Source: Hydractinia symbiolongicarpus
Lineage: Eukaryota; Cnidaria; Hydrozoa; Anthoathecata; Hydractiniidae
Assembly: GCF_029227915.1 (NCBI RefSeq)
Contig: NC_079881.1
Span: forward strand, 17,337,501 to 17,401,500
DNA: 64,000 bases
Direction: 5' to 3'
Below the pieces are notes generated by a model. It saw nothing but the letters and a program-made list of their open reading frames with translations. It had not been told where the DNA came from and searched no databases. Position 1 is the stretch's first letter. Each line of letters starts with the position of its first letter. Shown piece by piece: positions 1 to 48,589 of the stretch. A program made the translations under genes and the position numbers.

Positions 1-30
1 CGTGTTATTCTTATTTGCTTATTTTCGTAG

Positions 31-88
31 ATGAATACGAGGCTAGAGATCTTCTGAAACAAATGTTCAGTGTAAATCCAAAAGAAAG
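31..88 (+). CDS. ERN1: IRE1 exon: kinase C-lobe end
   Basis: Acceptor TTTTCGTAG precedes base 31 and donor GTAAGA follows base 88. It reads (G)AT GAA TAC, that is DEYEARDLLKQM and NPKER, the end of the kinase domain. The previous exon must supply one base. Confidence 0.9.
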
Positions 89-112
89 GTAAGATTTGTT
101 GTTATTTGTTGT

Positions 113-187
<75 letters not shown>

Positions 188-1357
188 TGTTTTGTATTAT
201 ATTATATTATTAATTATTTTTATATAGACCTCCAGCGAGTACAATTTTGAAGCATCCATTCTTTTGGAGTAAAGCCAAGCAGTTAACTTTTCTTCAAGTA
301 AGCGAGAAATATTTTTCAACCAACGCATGCGCGTTATTTTTCTGTATACTTTAAGAATACGTTTTGAGCTGAGCGACATAATTTCTCTGTGTTGTGATTT
401 CTCTGTGCGTTGTATATTCACGCTCATCTGTTTAAACATAAACCGGTCTCAGAATATTTAACTTTTTAAATCCAAAAACATCGCTTAGCTAAACCATCAG
501 GACATTAATTTTTCTTTCAGGATGTAAGTGATCGTATAGAAAAAGAACCTATAACAGCTGACATAATCAAAGCGTTGCAAAGCAATTCTATTGCTGTCGT
601 GAGAGGGGATTGGAAGATGCATATAGGAGAGGCTCTACAAGAAGGTTAGTGCATTTGACCAAGCTGTTTGTTTACCGCCATCCTTCACAACAACAACAAC
701 AAAAATTATCTTGGCATTCTCTTATTTTGAAAGGACTAACGCTTATAATTTTATAATATAATTTGCTCAGCCTAGGTGAATCCTTTTCGCATAAGCATAT
801 CCCAGCCTGATTTCGAATAAAAAACGTTCATTTTTTTGTTTTGTTTTTGTTTATGTATTTCGTTGCTTTGTTTAGATTTGCGCAGGTTTAGAACTTATCA
901 AGGCACACAAATGCGAGATCTCCTGAGAGCCATGCGAAATAAGGTATAGTAATTGTTCACGAGAACCCTAGTCATGTTTTTTCTTATGACTATGCTAGAA
1001 CTTAGCTTAAAATGGTGCGCTAGTTGTGTAGGCTCTTCTAGACTTCTTCTATTTTGAGTGATAAATACAATAGCTTTCTGTATTTTAAGCATCACGCATT
1101 TTTTAAGCATCACTTCAATAATAATCAATGCTATCCTTGTTTAGAAACATCATTATAGAGAGCTTCCACAAGTATTACGCGACTCCCTGGGAACTATCCC
1201 AGATGAGTACGTTACCTATTTCACACACCGTTTCCCAAGACTGGTCATGCATACGTACAAGGCGTTACGACCTTTCTGTGAGAGCGAACCTCCGTTTAAA
1301 ACATATTACGATGTTTCCTCGCTCCACAAATCGGTGTCTGCTCCAGCCGTGGTTTAA
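31..1357 (+). CDS. ERN1: IRE1 (ERN1) 3' part: end of kinase domain and complete RNase KEN domain
   Basis: IRE1 is the ER transmembrane kinase/RNase that senses unfolded protein and splices XBP1 mRNA. Five exons are visible: 31-88, 228-297, 521-644, 876-943 and 1145-1357. They join in frame into 177 codons (176 residues plus stop), and the gene starts outside the window. The first two exons give the end of the kinase C-lobe (DEYEARDLLKQM, NPKERPPASTILKHPFFW). The others give the KEN domain: LQDVSDRIEKEP, FRTYQGTQMRDLLRAMRNK, then KKHHYRELP. The RNase residues known from human IRE1 are kept: Tyr in TYQG, Arg-Asn-Lys in RNK, and the His of KHHY. The tail after FPRLVMHTYKALRPF is short and ends APAVV-stop. 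Nothing looks broken. Identification is very secure; ERN1 versus ERN2 is not meaningful for a non-vertebrate. Confidence 0.95.
97..190. repeat. (GTT)n microsatellite in IRE1 intron
   Basis: About 25 tandem GTT/TTG triplets with minor interruptions at both ends. The repeat is purely intronic. Confidence 0.95.
228..297 (+). CDS. ERN1: IRE1 exon: kinase end to KEN start
   Basis: Acceptor TATATAG, donor GTAAGC. Encodes PPASTILKHPFFWSKAKQ then LTFLQ, the last kinase helix and the start of the RNase domain. The intron before it carries a long GTT microsatellite. Confidence 0.92.
521..644 (+). CDS. ERN1: IRE1 exon: KEN domain part 1
   Basis: Acceptor TTTCTTTCAG, donor GTTAGT. Encodes DVSDRIEKEPITADIIKAL and then VRGDWKMHIGEALQE, the first KEN helices. 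Confidence 0.93.
876..943 (+). CDS. ERN1: IRE1 exon: KEN domain part 2
   Basis: Acceptor TTGTTTAG, donor GTATAG. Encodes DLRRFRTYQGTQMRDLLRAM then RNK. It carries the conserved Tyr and the Arg-Asn-Lys residues of the RNase site. Confidence 0.94.
1145..1357 (+). CDS. ERN1: IRE1 last exon: KEN catalytic His and C-terminus
   Basis: Acceptor TTGTTTAG at 1137-1144; stop TAA at 1355-1357. Encodes KHHYRELPQVLRDSLGTIPD, EYVTYFTHRFPRLVMHTYKA and a C-terminal tail of about 30 residues. The catalytic His lies in KHHY. Confidence 0.94.
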   Translation, partial: KHHYRELPQVLRDSLGTIPDEYVTYFTHRFPRLVMHTYKALRPFCESEPPFKTYYDVSSLHKSVSAPAVV

Positions 1358-3664
1358 CATACTAAGCTTTTAGTGGGATTTTATACACAGAGGCGATGTT
1401 GTAAGTACACTCGGTTAGTAAGTCAGAAGCTGTAGAAATTTCTGAATCCGGCTTGGATAAGCAAATTGAATCGCAAACTGGTCATCTTTGAAGAGAGGTC
1501 ACCAATGTAAACAAGAAGTGATTGGTTAAAAATGGTAGCCAAGAAGATTTGCGAAAGCTGGTCATTATTGTTGAATATAATTCGGTGCTACAATACATAT
1601 ACACACAGCGGCGCAAACAAAAATAACGCTGGCTAATTTAGTAGTTTTGCTTTTAAATATATGATTTGTTTTGTTTATTTATTTTCTTGTAAGTAGGGAA
1701 TAACATACAGAATGTGTTTATGTCACTCACGTAGAATTGATAGCGAGGTCTTGATAGTTGTGTTTGGTTAAGCGAAGTAAAGTTTAAGGCAGAGCTTTTA
1801 ACACTCATCAAATTCATTCGTGTTTTTAGATATATTTTTATATATTATTCTAATTTGTATATATTATGAAATTTTATTTATGGAGACGGGCTTCGTTTTA
1901 ATTTTTGTTTTTTGTTTTTATAATTTAATGAAACGTGAGGTAGGATAGCAACAGTGAGTTTGTGTTATCCGATAGCGATGCTGCTTGTTGCTGTACTCTA
2001 TTTTGGACGGGTTGTTATTTATGTTGTTACGATATATATGCGAGAGTTTTTTGGCGCAGTTTCGCGTCTATTGCGCGAATTTTAACCGAAAATTTCGCGT
2101 CTTTTGCGCGAATTTTATTTGCAAATTAAATTCATAAAAAACTGAAAAAGCGATGGCATATTTTGTGAAAAAAAAACGCCTGGGAAGTCAGTTTATTTCC
2201 AGCATACATTTTTGTTTACATTGGACTTCAGGGTGATCGGTCCTGCAAAATTAAAGACACACTATAAATTTATCCACATTAAGTATGTTGGTTCCTGTTA
2301 ATACTTGTCAGTCTTTTGGGTATTGATTTGGCGAATTTGCAGGCAAACCAAAAGACGAAAGAACGAATCAAAGCGAAGCCACTTTCAGGTCATTATTATG
2401 CCATTATTAGAACATTTAAAGAGAGTTATATTGTTATTTTTTACAACACCATGGTTTGACAATTGATAATGGCATAATAAGCGCTTGTAGTTAAACATAG
2501 TGTGAAACTACAGAGAGAAGTTTTATTCACTCCTCTGTCAAAATTTGTATTTTCAGCATTTGCTATTATGACTTTGTACTAATTATTCTGACTTTAATTT
2601 AACGGCGGCCCCTTTTGCGACGGCTTGGTGTTATTTTTTAAGTTTTGAACTTATGTAACATCAAAATGATTTCGTGGTTTCACTGTTTAAATTAATAGTA
2701 TTTCTTGCTTTTTTTAACCACGATAGCAAGATACCAAGACTAACTTTTGACCATGCAGTAACATCCCAAATAGTTTAAAGGTTTTTAATAATGACAGAAT
2801 CTATTTCTCGCTTTTTAATGTTTTTTTCAAATATGAAGTTAAAGTTCTTATTTTATTGTTTAGGACTATCTTTTTTGCTAAGAATATTTTAATGTTGTTC
2901 TCTGCCACACCCTTTTTACGCACCATTTCAGTCACATTTTTTGTAAACTTTTTTCTTCCAAACTTTTTTTAACTCACTGTTTTTACGAGCACAACACAAA
3001 CATACTTTAGTTTGTACAAATATTTTACTGATTCTCATTTTTGTTCTAGTTTTTTCTACGTTTTCAATATATGTTATAATAGTTAAAGTGGAATATAATA
3101 ATTACTTATTGAAAAAAAAATTATTGCATCGCATCGAGTGACCATTTGCCTTTCCCTGTTTGGATGGAGTCCAGTATGTGTGTTTAATGACCTCGACATC
3201 TTCACTAAGTTTACGTTAAGATATCTCAAACGTAGCTCTGTTCGTAAATACACAATATGTTTAAAACGCGCCTGTTTCAACACGCGCTGTATACTAAAAT
3301 TATTTTCTCGGAAATATATTAGGAAAAAGTATCGTAAATGTTAGCAGGAAAAATTCATTTCTTGTTAATTGAAATAAGAGGGTTGGATTTTAGGAATTTG
3401 CTGACTGGTGAGTTTTTCTGTCACTGCAAAGGGATCTTACAAAGTAGCAAATGTCACTCACGTGTTTGTGTGAAACTACCTTTGTGTTAACCCAATCTGT
3501 ACTTTTTAAATGCTCACAAATTCAGTTGTAAAATATGCAACTATTCATAGAGAACTGGTGACTAACTTGTCTTGATTCCGAATATTAACTTCCTCTGTTT
3601 CGATATTTAATAGAACACAAGTAAACATGAATAACCACACATTTTAAAGTTCGTCCAAACAAAC
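1358..3664. other. IRE1 3' UTR and intergenic stretch
   Basis: AT-rich DNA with no convincing coding signal. The IRE1 3' UTR must lie at its left side. At about 2055-2115 a TTCGCGTCTATTGCGCGAAT block is repeated once with one change. I see no clear canonical polyadenylation signal close to the stop. Confidence 0.5.
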
Positions 3665-4026
3665 ATGGCGAAACCCGCTACGAGTTGCCATTTACGATAT
3701 CTCTACATCCCACCTGAAGAAATCACCGACAAATGGACGTTAGAAAATACAGTTCGTGTCCGGAATACAGCTGACTGTACGTACTTCTGCGTGGTAGGCT
3801 GGGGACCAGGTGGGTATTCTGGCATTCAACAAATACGCAACGATCGCCGTGTTGTTATTTTTTCAATGTGGGATGATGGCGCGAATAAAGTTGAAGCAGA
3901 ACAACATGGCGACGAAGTTGTGGTAACGCCATTTGGTGGAGAAGGATCAGGAATGAAATCAATGAAGGATATAGATTGGAGAGATAATGAGAATGTTGAA
4001 CTTAGAATATCTGGGGAAAAACAGGG
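3665..4026 (+). CDS. DUF3472 protein exon 1
   Basis: ATG start at 3665. The donor GTAGTA begins at 4027, just before an in-frame TAG that splicing removes. Contains the WGPGGYSGIQQI motif. Confidence 0.8.
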
Positions 4027-4693
4027 GTAGTATTGATTTGTAGGAATTGTGTTCCGTTGATTTTCTTTAATTTTATGTTATGTTACGCAGTAGAAAACTT
4101 GCGTAGTCTAAAATTCCACATCTGCGCAATTACAAAACCAAATACCACTATAATACCAACAAAACATTCAAAGAGAAAATATATTTTTGAAAGCATCGAG
4201 CTGAAATCTCGCTTTGTAAAGTTTTTTGTACATTAAGTCCTTTTCTTTTTAAAATTTTAGAAGTTCATCAACTTGGAAATGCTCTTGTTGGTATCGTCTT
4301 GCTGGAGAAAAAGACTGGAACTTTGTCGCTACGTACAGCAGAGATGGAAGCCCGCCTTTGAATCATAGTGGATTTTATTCATTCATTGAAGACTGGGAGC
4401 GAAATGAATATTCTAAAGGACATTGCTTGAGACGCTCAGCTGATTTTAGTGGACCTACCTTGATCACTAGAAATGGCGACAAAATTTTATTTAAGGAAGC
4501 CATGTTTACGAAGCAAAGACACGGTTCCGATATGTATGCCATAAATAAAGCTTTTGGTGCTGTGAATAAATGTCAACTATGTTTTTCGCTCTCGACTGGC
4601 GGGAAATCGGAAACAGATATTCCCGCTGTGATGAAAAGCGAAGGATATGATTGTTGTGTTGGTGAACACCTTTCAAGATTAACATTCGAGTAG
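3665..4693 (+). CDS. DUF3472-family protein, two exons, complete
   Basis: Exon 1 is 3665-4026 and exon 2 is 4261-4693. The 234-bp intron is GTAGTA...TTTTAG, and the join splits a Gly codon (GG/A). The product is 264 residues. Family-like signatures are VVGWGPGGYSGIQQI, RRVVIFSMWDDG near residues 55-75, and the central HGDEVVVTPFGGEGSG. The second exon continues with WKCSCWYRLAGEKDWNF, FYSFIEDWERNEY, RRSADFSGP and DCCVGEHLSRLTFE-stop. No signal peptide or membrane segment is evident. The family function is unknown; DUF3472 proteins are often predicted to be beta-rich and to bind or act on surface or matrix material, which is speculative. Start: the ATG at 3665 is the first in-frame one after upstream stops. 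Recognition is by recalled motif pattern only. Confidence 0.8.
4261..4693 (+). CDS. DUF3472 protein exon 2
   Basis: Acceptor AAAATTTTAG ends at 4260 and the TAG stop is at 4691-4693. The frame fixed by the join reads SSSTWKCSCWYRLAGEKDW onward. The exon is cysteine- and tryptophan-rich. Confidence 0.8.
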
Positions 4694-6899
4694 AATTGTT
4701 TCTATTTGTTTTTATTAAAAATGTGAAAAAGGCTGCGGTAAAGTTTTATTTTGCGAAGATTTTAAATATGCTGATTCGAGATGATTCAAAAAAATTTTTG
4801 AATCATCTTTCAAGCTTTCGAAGTTGTTCTGGAATTGCGCTTAACCTTCTTTAAAACTTATTTGCTTGTTGTTCCGAGGAACAAGTGGGGGCAAACAAGT
4901 AATTGTTTTTTCCCAGATATTTACTACAATCGTGTGCAGAAATACAAGGACAGATGGATTTTTTTTACAAAAACTACCCCTCCCCTTTTCTCAATGTTGA
5001 AATACCGTTATGGGGTACCCTGGGGCTCCAACATTAAACCTAGTGACTTGGTGTGCAAACATCTGCATGTAAGGAAAAACCGTTAGAGAGAAAGTCATTT
5101 TATTGTTCAAAATAATTTTCTGTCCTCTCGTAAATGCTTGCATTCATTTTTTGTGGAATCAACACCAGAATGCTAAGATTAGCAAAAACTTGTTTTGTGT
5201 TGAATATAACAGATTGTAACTCTGTAACGCGACAAGTAAATTTGACATTGACACCAATTTTTTGTATCCTTTTTTTGAGTTTTATTCAGTGGTCTAGTAG
5301 AATTTTTTTAAATTAAATGTTTTTCGTATCTCCTCGCTGTTCATTTGAAAATATACATTTCTACGAGCTTATTGCTGAATTTTCAGCGTCCGCAAAAATT
5401 AATTGTAGTCATCCTCTAAGTTTTTCCGTTAGCGCACGAAGTTGGTTTTCTTATATTCTGCTTTAAAAACAGTCTTTATTTCACACCATTTTCCTGAAGA
5501 ATCTTTCGACTTTGAACCCATTTCCTTGCCACCATCTACGTCAAGGTTGGTGAACCTGGGCACTGCTGGATGCGAAATTTAATCCTGTTGCACATTGACC
5601 GACATCTGATATTTCAAAGTTGAGTGATGACAAGTTACGGCTAATACACGACATGTCGGTATTTCAGTCTTGCTGAGACGCCATTTGGCGTACTTCCGAG
5701 TCTAAGGGTAATTCATATTTCTTGGACTACGGTATATTCGTCCCAGTAATTCACGAAAAAAAGACAATACGCATGATAACTAGTAATTCACAAATACAAA
5801 AACGATATGCAAATTCAATTGAGTCAAGTCTAAATCCAGCATACTATAAAACTACCAACCACTTTGGAGACTAGACAAAAACTAGCCCTCATAAAACATA
5901 TGTTTACAAATGTACATTAGCTAATCTTTCAGTAAAATCTTAATAAAAAAGTATAGCTTACATAAACGCGGCGACTAAAAATACGGAATATAAGCCGCTT
6001 TAAAAATTACTCCAGCCATATCTGTTGCGCACTCATGATTTGAAAAAAAGTTTTTATTTAGGAAATACGAAAAGGGTAGGTATCGTCTTTTTTTAGTGAC
6101 TTCCACTAAATAAAGCGGCGAAAACCTTTATGTTAGCACAAGGAAGTAAACGTAATTTATTTAAAATTTTCATAACAGAATAGCTATCTGCGCAACGTAC
6201 CAAAAAATGTCTTTATTTACTATTTTAGGCGTAGTGGCTTTTCACCGATCAGCCATGTTTACCGATTCTTTCAGGTTATAAATTGCAAAAAAATGTTAGT
6301 ACAAATCAGTCGGTAAACAGTGACTAACTTCTGTGCAAATGACCAATATTCTTCGCGACTTAATTATGTGACGCCTTTTTTACTGATTAGAATGTCAATG
6401 AAAAAAACTTAATAAGCATTCAATGCAACGGAAAATTAAACATATCTAAGTTTGAACCAATACAAGGGTACTAAGATTTTGAAAAAGAGCACATGTTATC
6501 AGAAAATATCAACTTTAACACTATGTTGAATTATTCCTCAAAACAATCAAAATACACAGAAAAGGCAAAGTGGAAGCTGGTGATAACTTTTAGACATTCT
6601 TTGAGTACTATTCGACTTCATAACATCCACCACAAACATGTTACTATATATCATAAAAATATACGCGACTAAGTAAATAACTTAAACAGTTAAAAATCTT
6701 CTTTATGTACATTGTTATAACCATATAATCTACAGCGTTACGCAAAATTTGAACTGTACGTTAATTCAGCCATTTAAAAAGAACAAATACTATCAAAGAG
6801 AATTCGCCATTTTAGCGATGACGTCACTTCTTTTAAAAGCTCGATCTATCCAAATTCATCTATCGTCGTATAATATGCTACAGACAAACCACCTGGTTT
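4694..6899. other. intergenic, convergent 3' ends
   Basis: AT-rich stretch between two convergent genes. It must hold the 3' UTRs of the DUF3472 gene (left) and of the ABCC4-like gene (right, minus strand). I see no further gene or clear repeat in it. Confidence 0.5.
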
Positions 6900-43124
<36,225 letters not shown>

Positions 43125-43437
43125 CTATATAAAAAAACAATGAGGTTAATCAGCAAATAATACAACACTTGGTAAAGTCCACATTAGACACTATGGTGCC
43201 TAAATTCCTAGTTAGTACTATATGATGAAAAATGCAAAAGGCTATATGTTATTCTTTTAAAGAAAAAAAAGGGGAGAAAAATTTAATTTAGTGAGATTCG
43301 TTTTCAAAAACTAAAAGATAAAATTTGATAATACATATAGTGATGAGGGTTTTAGCATGCTGATTTCAGCAGCAGGTAACACTCAACTAAACAATGCTAT
43401 TAGTCATGTGATCTGGTTGCAAAATAGCACCATGATG
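43125..43437. other. region upstream of the most 5' ABCC4 exon found
   Basis: AT-rich sequence without a recognisable exon for the first residues of ABCC4. Confidence 0.4.
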
Positions 43438-43448
43438 TAATAATAATG

Positions 43449-43496
<48 letters not shown>

Positions 43497-43512
43497 TTAA
43501 TAATAATAATAT
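43438..43512. repeat. (TAA)n microsatellite
   Basis: About 24 TAA/AAT triplets with two interruptions. Confidence 0.95.
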
Positions 43513-43527
43513 TCCTAATTCATTTTC

Positions 43528-43682
43528 GGATAGCCGCACGACCGTTTAGGATAGCCGCACAACCGACAGGATAGCCGCACAACCGTACAGGATAGCCGCA
43601 CAACCATACAGGATAGCCGCACAACCACTTAGGATAGCCGCACAACCACCTAGGATAGCCGCACAACCACTTCGACAGCCGT
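43528..43682 (+). repeat. 21-bp satellite with core GGATAGCCGCACAACC
   Basis: Seven copies start at 43528, 43549, 43569, 43590, 43611, 43632 and 43653, plus a decayed eighth at about 43674. The period is 20-21 bp. The 16-bp core is nearly constant and the 4-5-bp spacer varies. Because 21 is a multiple of three, the minus strand gives an artificial heptapeptide series (WLCGYPx). The same core recurs in another array at 59542. Confidence 0.95.
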
Positions 43683-46600
43683 GACATTATCATGTTTTCA
43701 TTAAAAAAATGGCTACCAAGCGGATGCCATGCGATGACTCTGGTCAGTATATTCAAAAAGTTTAACAACTGTAGCTAACCATTTGTTTAATGTTCAACGG
43801 AAGCTGTTGTATTTAAACTTTTAAAGAAATAAGGGTTACTAATTTTTAATCGCAGATTACACTTCTGGTAGCTTTAATCTTCTGTTAAGTATTTGCAGCT
43901 GTGATGGGAAGATCTGTCTTGGATATATGCAAAATATCAAATGTCTTCTGCTGATAATTTATGATAGCTAGCTAGCTGGCTAGCTAACTATATATATTTA
44001 TAGATTTATTTTTTTCTTGAACTTTATTGAAAGTAGCTAGGTAGCTAGCTAGCTAGCTATACATATACAATAATATAGCTAGCTAGCTATAGCTAGCTGT
44101 AACAGTTTGATTATAGTTGCAGAATTATAAGTTATTCCTTACCTCGAACTTATTTCTAAAGCTGAAAATTATTGCTGTAAAAATTTTGAGATTTCTTGAT
44201 CAGGAAATCTTTCTTAAAGTTTTTTTGATTAAACACGAAAATGAATGCGGGCTAGCTAGCTAGCTATTTAAGGGCTAAAAATTAAGAGCTGAACTCTCAT
44301 GATAATTGCATGAAAAATGCTTGTAAAATTTTAAAAACATTAGCAAAATTTTTTGATGATTTCAGTATTTCGGGGACCATGCACTATTGCTGCAGAAACC
44401 ATAAAAGCTAAAACTTTTTCCTTTTTGGATAGTATTGTTTTCTCTATATAAAATAATATCCACTTCTGTACAGGTTAACAAATAAAAAAAGGTGTGTGTG
44501 TGTGTATCAGTATACTTGATATCAGTATATATTTGATTAGTTTGGCCAAACTCTCTTGTTATCCATTATATATAAATTAAAATGGATAAATAAATATGGC
44601 ACAGCTAATAATAAACAAAGTGAGAAAAGTAATCTTTCCCTGATGCTTCTGTATATAACTATAAATTTTAAAAATATTTTGAGCATTCTATGCACAAAGT
44701 GCTCAAGCTAAAGTTTTTATGCGCAACAACTTATGAATAAAGTTAAAATGAATCTTCCTAAATTTGAAGCATCAAAATGAAGTATAATGTAACAGGTATA
44801 TATACCTGAAATTGATCTATGTTTAGATTATTTTTTAAAATTTTCGTTATTTTTATAACTTCCAGGTGTCAACTTGACTCTAGTTCATTTGTGGTTTATT
44901 TTTCTAAGATTTTAAGTTACAAAAGAGCCCGTAATGTATATGTAAAGTATATTTTTTTACTGTATATACTTTGGTGTTATGTTGGTGTGGTAAAGTAAAA
45001 ATTTTTTATCTGAAGATTGACAAAAGTATTCTTGGGCAGTTGATATGTACATTTAAGATGTAATAACCAATATTTATAGGCATTGATGTGGACTAGATAT
45101 ATGACATTTAGACAAGATGGTAGACAGAGACACAGGACATAACATAAAAAAATATGGAAATATTTAATGTAAAGATGACATGATAACATATAGAAATGTA
45201 GGCTAGTGATGGCCAGGCAGCCTCTCGAAATTAACTTTTTTTTATCATATCCACTGAAAAAAATTCAAGCTATGTTCTATAACTTTTATTTAATCTTGTT
45301 TTTACTGACACAGCGTTGTTAAAGTGTGCAGTGAAAGTAAATTTTGTGTTTGGGTGGATATTTTTATGTTGATGACAAAGCTCAATCTTTTTGTTAAAGT
45401 TTAAACTTAGGAAAAATAAAAACGATGACGTTAAACTTGGAATGGTGTGTTTTAAAATCGTGTGACGATATTCCCCCAAAATATTTATTATATACCTATC
45501 ATTATAATTATCGAGTTCTTTATTTTAGGCATTTTAAGAGAAACCGTATTAATTTCAACCAAATGTTTACATCAAGATCAATTAAAATAAGCCAAGTATA
45601 TATGGTTTTAATAAAATTTGTTAACAGATTTGCTTCAACCCCACTCCCTACCACTTTCACATAAATTTTTCGAATTAGGAAACATTTTTTGTCACTTCTC
45701 CAACTCTGGGGCATCTTAATACCTTGTATATTGTAAATATACATAGAGTCATTGTTAGGGATTTTGTGTTTGCCATTATTGGTGATGCAGCAGAGACTTG
45801 AGGAATATTTAGGGTTGGACGAGATGCTCGATAATAAGAACAAATCCTGTTTATCGTTTTTATTTCATAAATTTTTGGAGTCCAGTAAGCCACAATTTTT
45901 TAAAGCTTTTCGCAAAATAATATAATGTACATTTAAGGTAATGCTATCGCTCCAAAACATTTTTTACTGTGAACCTGACAAAAATGTTTTGTTGAGAAAG
46001 AATATAACTACTTAAACATTACAATATATATAATCCCTAATCCCTAAAACAGGAGTATTTCGACTGGAATGGATTCTCTTGTTTTTATACATAGTATGGT
46101 ATTTGACTTTATTTGAGAGCTCTCAATTTAGTAGTATTAAAAATATAAATAACAATGATGTGAGGAACATGTAAAGATATGTAATAATTAAATAGAGAAA
46201 TTACTTATTTTTTAAATCATATGGAGTTTGGGTTATATACAGTTAACATAAAGTGTGACCTTATTATGTAAAGAGCTATGATTTCAAACCTGTTCAAGAA
46301 CTAAATAATCTTTATGATATAATGTTTTAGTTTTATAGTTTTAGACTGACATAAAAATTATCAGTAGTAGGGAAGCTTTCAACAACAACATGCTGAAGGT
46401 TAGACGGAAAAGTCACAAATAGGTTGATTGTCATTGACATTAAGTATGGGAACTGGACAAAATACACGTACTGTAGGTAAGAAAATTTTTATACAACAAA
46501 CTTGGAATGTACTGTACATAAAATCATACACATTCCTGTTCTCTGCAATTCTTTTAATGAAAGTTGATAATTGATTTTTTTATCATATTAATGTCATTAT

Positions 46601-46739
46601 AACTGCCAAAAATACCTGATTTATGTTTTTTATCCTGTTTTGTTAACAATTTAGGCAACTGTCAACCTTAAAGTTTCTTGTGTTTCTAATAAAAAATGTG
46701 TCTTTATAATCCTGATCATTTGTCCAAAAAGTGACACAC
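43683..46739. other. intergenic with GCTA-rich and GT tracts
   Basis: Self-complementary GCTAGCTA runs occur at 43965-44100 and 44252-44268, and a short GT tract near 44492-44506. Open frames on the minus strand around 45520-45893 have no family likeness I recognise. Confidence 0.5.
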
Positions 46740-47045
46740 TTTTTTGATTGCCATTTTTGTTTCCAACTCCCTCTGGTAATCGATACATGATTTTATCTGA
46801 AAAATTAGTGATTCTTTGTTGCCTCTTTCATTGATAATCCATACATTATATTATTAAATAAATTGCAGTGATTGTGTATTTACCACTTTCGTTTCCACCC
46901 CCTCTCATAATCCATACATCAATTTATCAAAGAGATTACAGTGATTCTTTTTTGCTACTTTAGTTTTTAACTCCTTCTATGATTCTGTGTTATACTTTTT
47001 ATTATTAATATTTATCAAAGATATGACAGTGATTCTCCATGTAGG
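46740..47045. repeat. degenerate tandem repeat, unit about 60-90 bp, dispersed
   Basis: Four units contain ACAGTGATTCTT, TTGCCACTTT(C/T)GTTT, CAAC(T/C)CC and ATAATCCATACAT in order. Further copies lie at 48590-48740 and 49136-49250. Confidence 0.55.
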
Positions 47046-48589
47046 ATGTAATTTTTTTTTCTAGAAAATTGTGATACACTGGATTAGCATTGGTTCAGAC
47101 TTTGGCGGCTTGTTTACGACAGCACAAAATTAACGATAGTACAGAGAAGCACACATAATTCATATATGGAGTGCTGCATTGTTACAGTAATGTGTTCAAG
47201 TTGGATGAAAATGACACTGTTGATTAGTGCTCTGTAATTAACCCTAATATTAATTGGAATAATATATATTCTTCTTATTTTACTAATTTTCTTACTTTCC
47301 TAAACAACGGTAAACTTGAACTCGCTTTGGCCTAATGTTCAAATAAACGGGGTCTTGATGTATTAGAGTTGAGGATCTGATCTATAAGCAACCAGAGTCA
47401 AGCATTAGTAGAATATTGCTTAATTTTTAGCGCAAGTGTTAATAACCTATTCGACCCGAGAGTTTTATTGACAGGGAGGGTGGGGGCGGATTCCGCCTTA
47501 TGCATGACTTTTGATAGGTTTATACAAAATAAATAAAATTTAGCACACTTTTTTTACGTCATATAAGAAAAAGAGGGCGACAAATTTTACTCTGTCAGGA
47601 TTTTTACTGTGACGTCACCGGAAGAATTTGTCCAAAATACAACTATCTGCCTAAAAATCAATTACTAAGTTTTAAGGCGAATTCTTACATTATACTTGAA
47701 GTTTCCGACAGCCAAATTAACTTTTTTTTGTTTTTTACGCCAAATAGCCTGAAAATCTGTTTTAATAATAACAAATAGCAACAACAAATTTAAGAAACTA
47801 ATAAACATCCTTCGATTATGAAAAAGGCTCGCATTAAAAATAAACGCCTCTCTCAAACGTACGCTAATTAACAAAACGCATTACTACTGCCTGTCTGCGA
47901 GGTCTGGCCGGGTTCGTCAGGGATTCCTAAATCGCGCTCGAAATCTTTAAGCTACAATTAAAAAAGTGCAATATATTTTTATCGACTTTGCTGCGACTAA
48001 TAAATTCCTGTACCTCACTTGCAAGATTGCCAGATTTTTCAATATTCAATCCTAAGCTATTACAAACTCGTTCCTAGATCCTTTTGATAACATAGCTTTA
48101 TATCGAAATGACAAAGGGTACAGGGATCAAAGATAAAGATATATTAATAAATTGAATACACTGGTGACATCTTTTTGTTTTAAGTATTTAACAAAACGTA
48201 TGTTATGCATTTCGCCTTAACCATTCGCACTTTTGTTCCGACAAATGAATGTAGCGTAGAGAAGAAGACGTATAACTGTGCTCTTTAATTGTTTCACTTT
48301 TATGCGATATAATTAGGATTTATATTTGAGAGTAAAAATAACGAATTGGATCACTGATTTGGAAAACGATTTTTTGTACACAAGATTTAAAGTTAAATAG
48401 AAGAATTTTGGTTAGGATACAGCTTGATAAAGGTATTGGTAATTATGCATTTTAAAACGAAAACTGTCTTTCCTCCATATACTATACTAGTATTGAAGTC
48501 ACTCTCTAATAATAAACACTCTGGACCATCATAAGAAAAAAGGCCCAGGGACTAAAAGCTGGATTACGTATAGATAAAACATTGGATAA
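47046..48589. other. intergenic
   Basis: AT-rich. 47445-47500 carries GGGAGGGTGGGGGCGGATTC, a motif repeated at about 51300 and probably part of a dispersed element. No gene recognised. Confidence 0.45.

Noticed and set aside
3083-3344. Overlapping open frames on both strands
   Set aside because: They are short, have no motif, and lie in an AT-rich stretch where such frames are expected by chance.
43528-43682. CRISPR array (direct repeats with spacers)
   Set aside because: The spacers are only 4-5 bp, the host is eukaryotic and there are no cas genes; it is a satellite.
43520-43768. Open frame with WLCGYPx heptapeptide repeats on the minus strand
   Set aside because: It is produced by a 21-bp satellite (a multiple of three). 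Copies at both edges shift frame, and no gene context is seen.
45520-45893. Two overlapping minus-strand open frames of 72 and 107 codons
   Set aside because: No recognisable motif, no splice context fitting the ABCC4 N-terminus, and compositional bias only.
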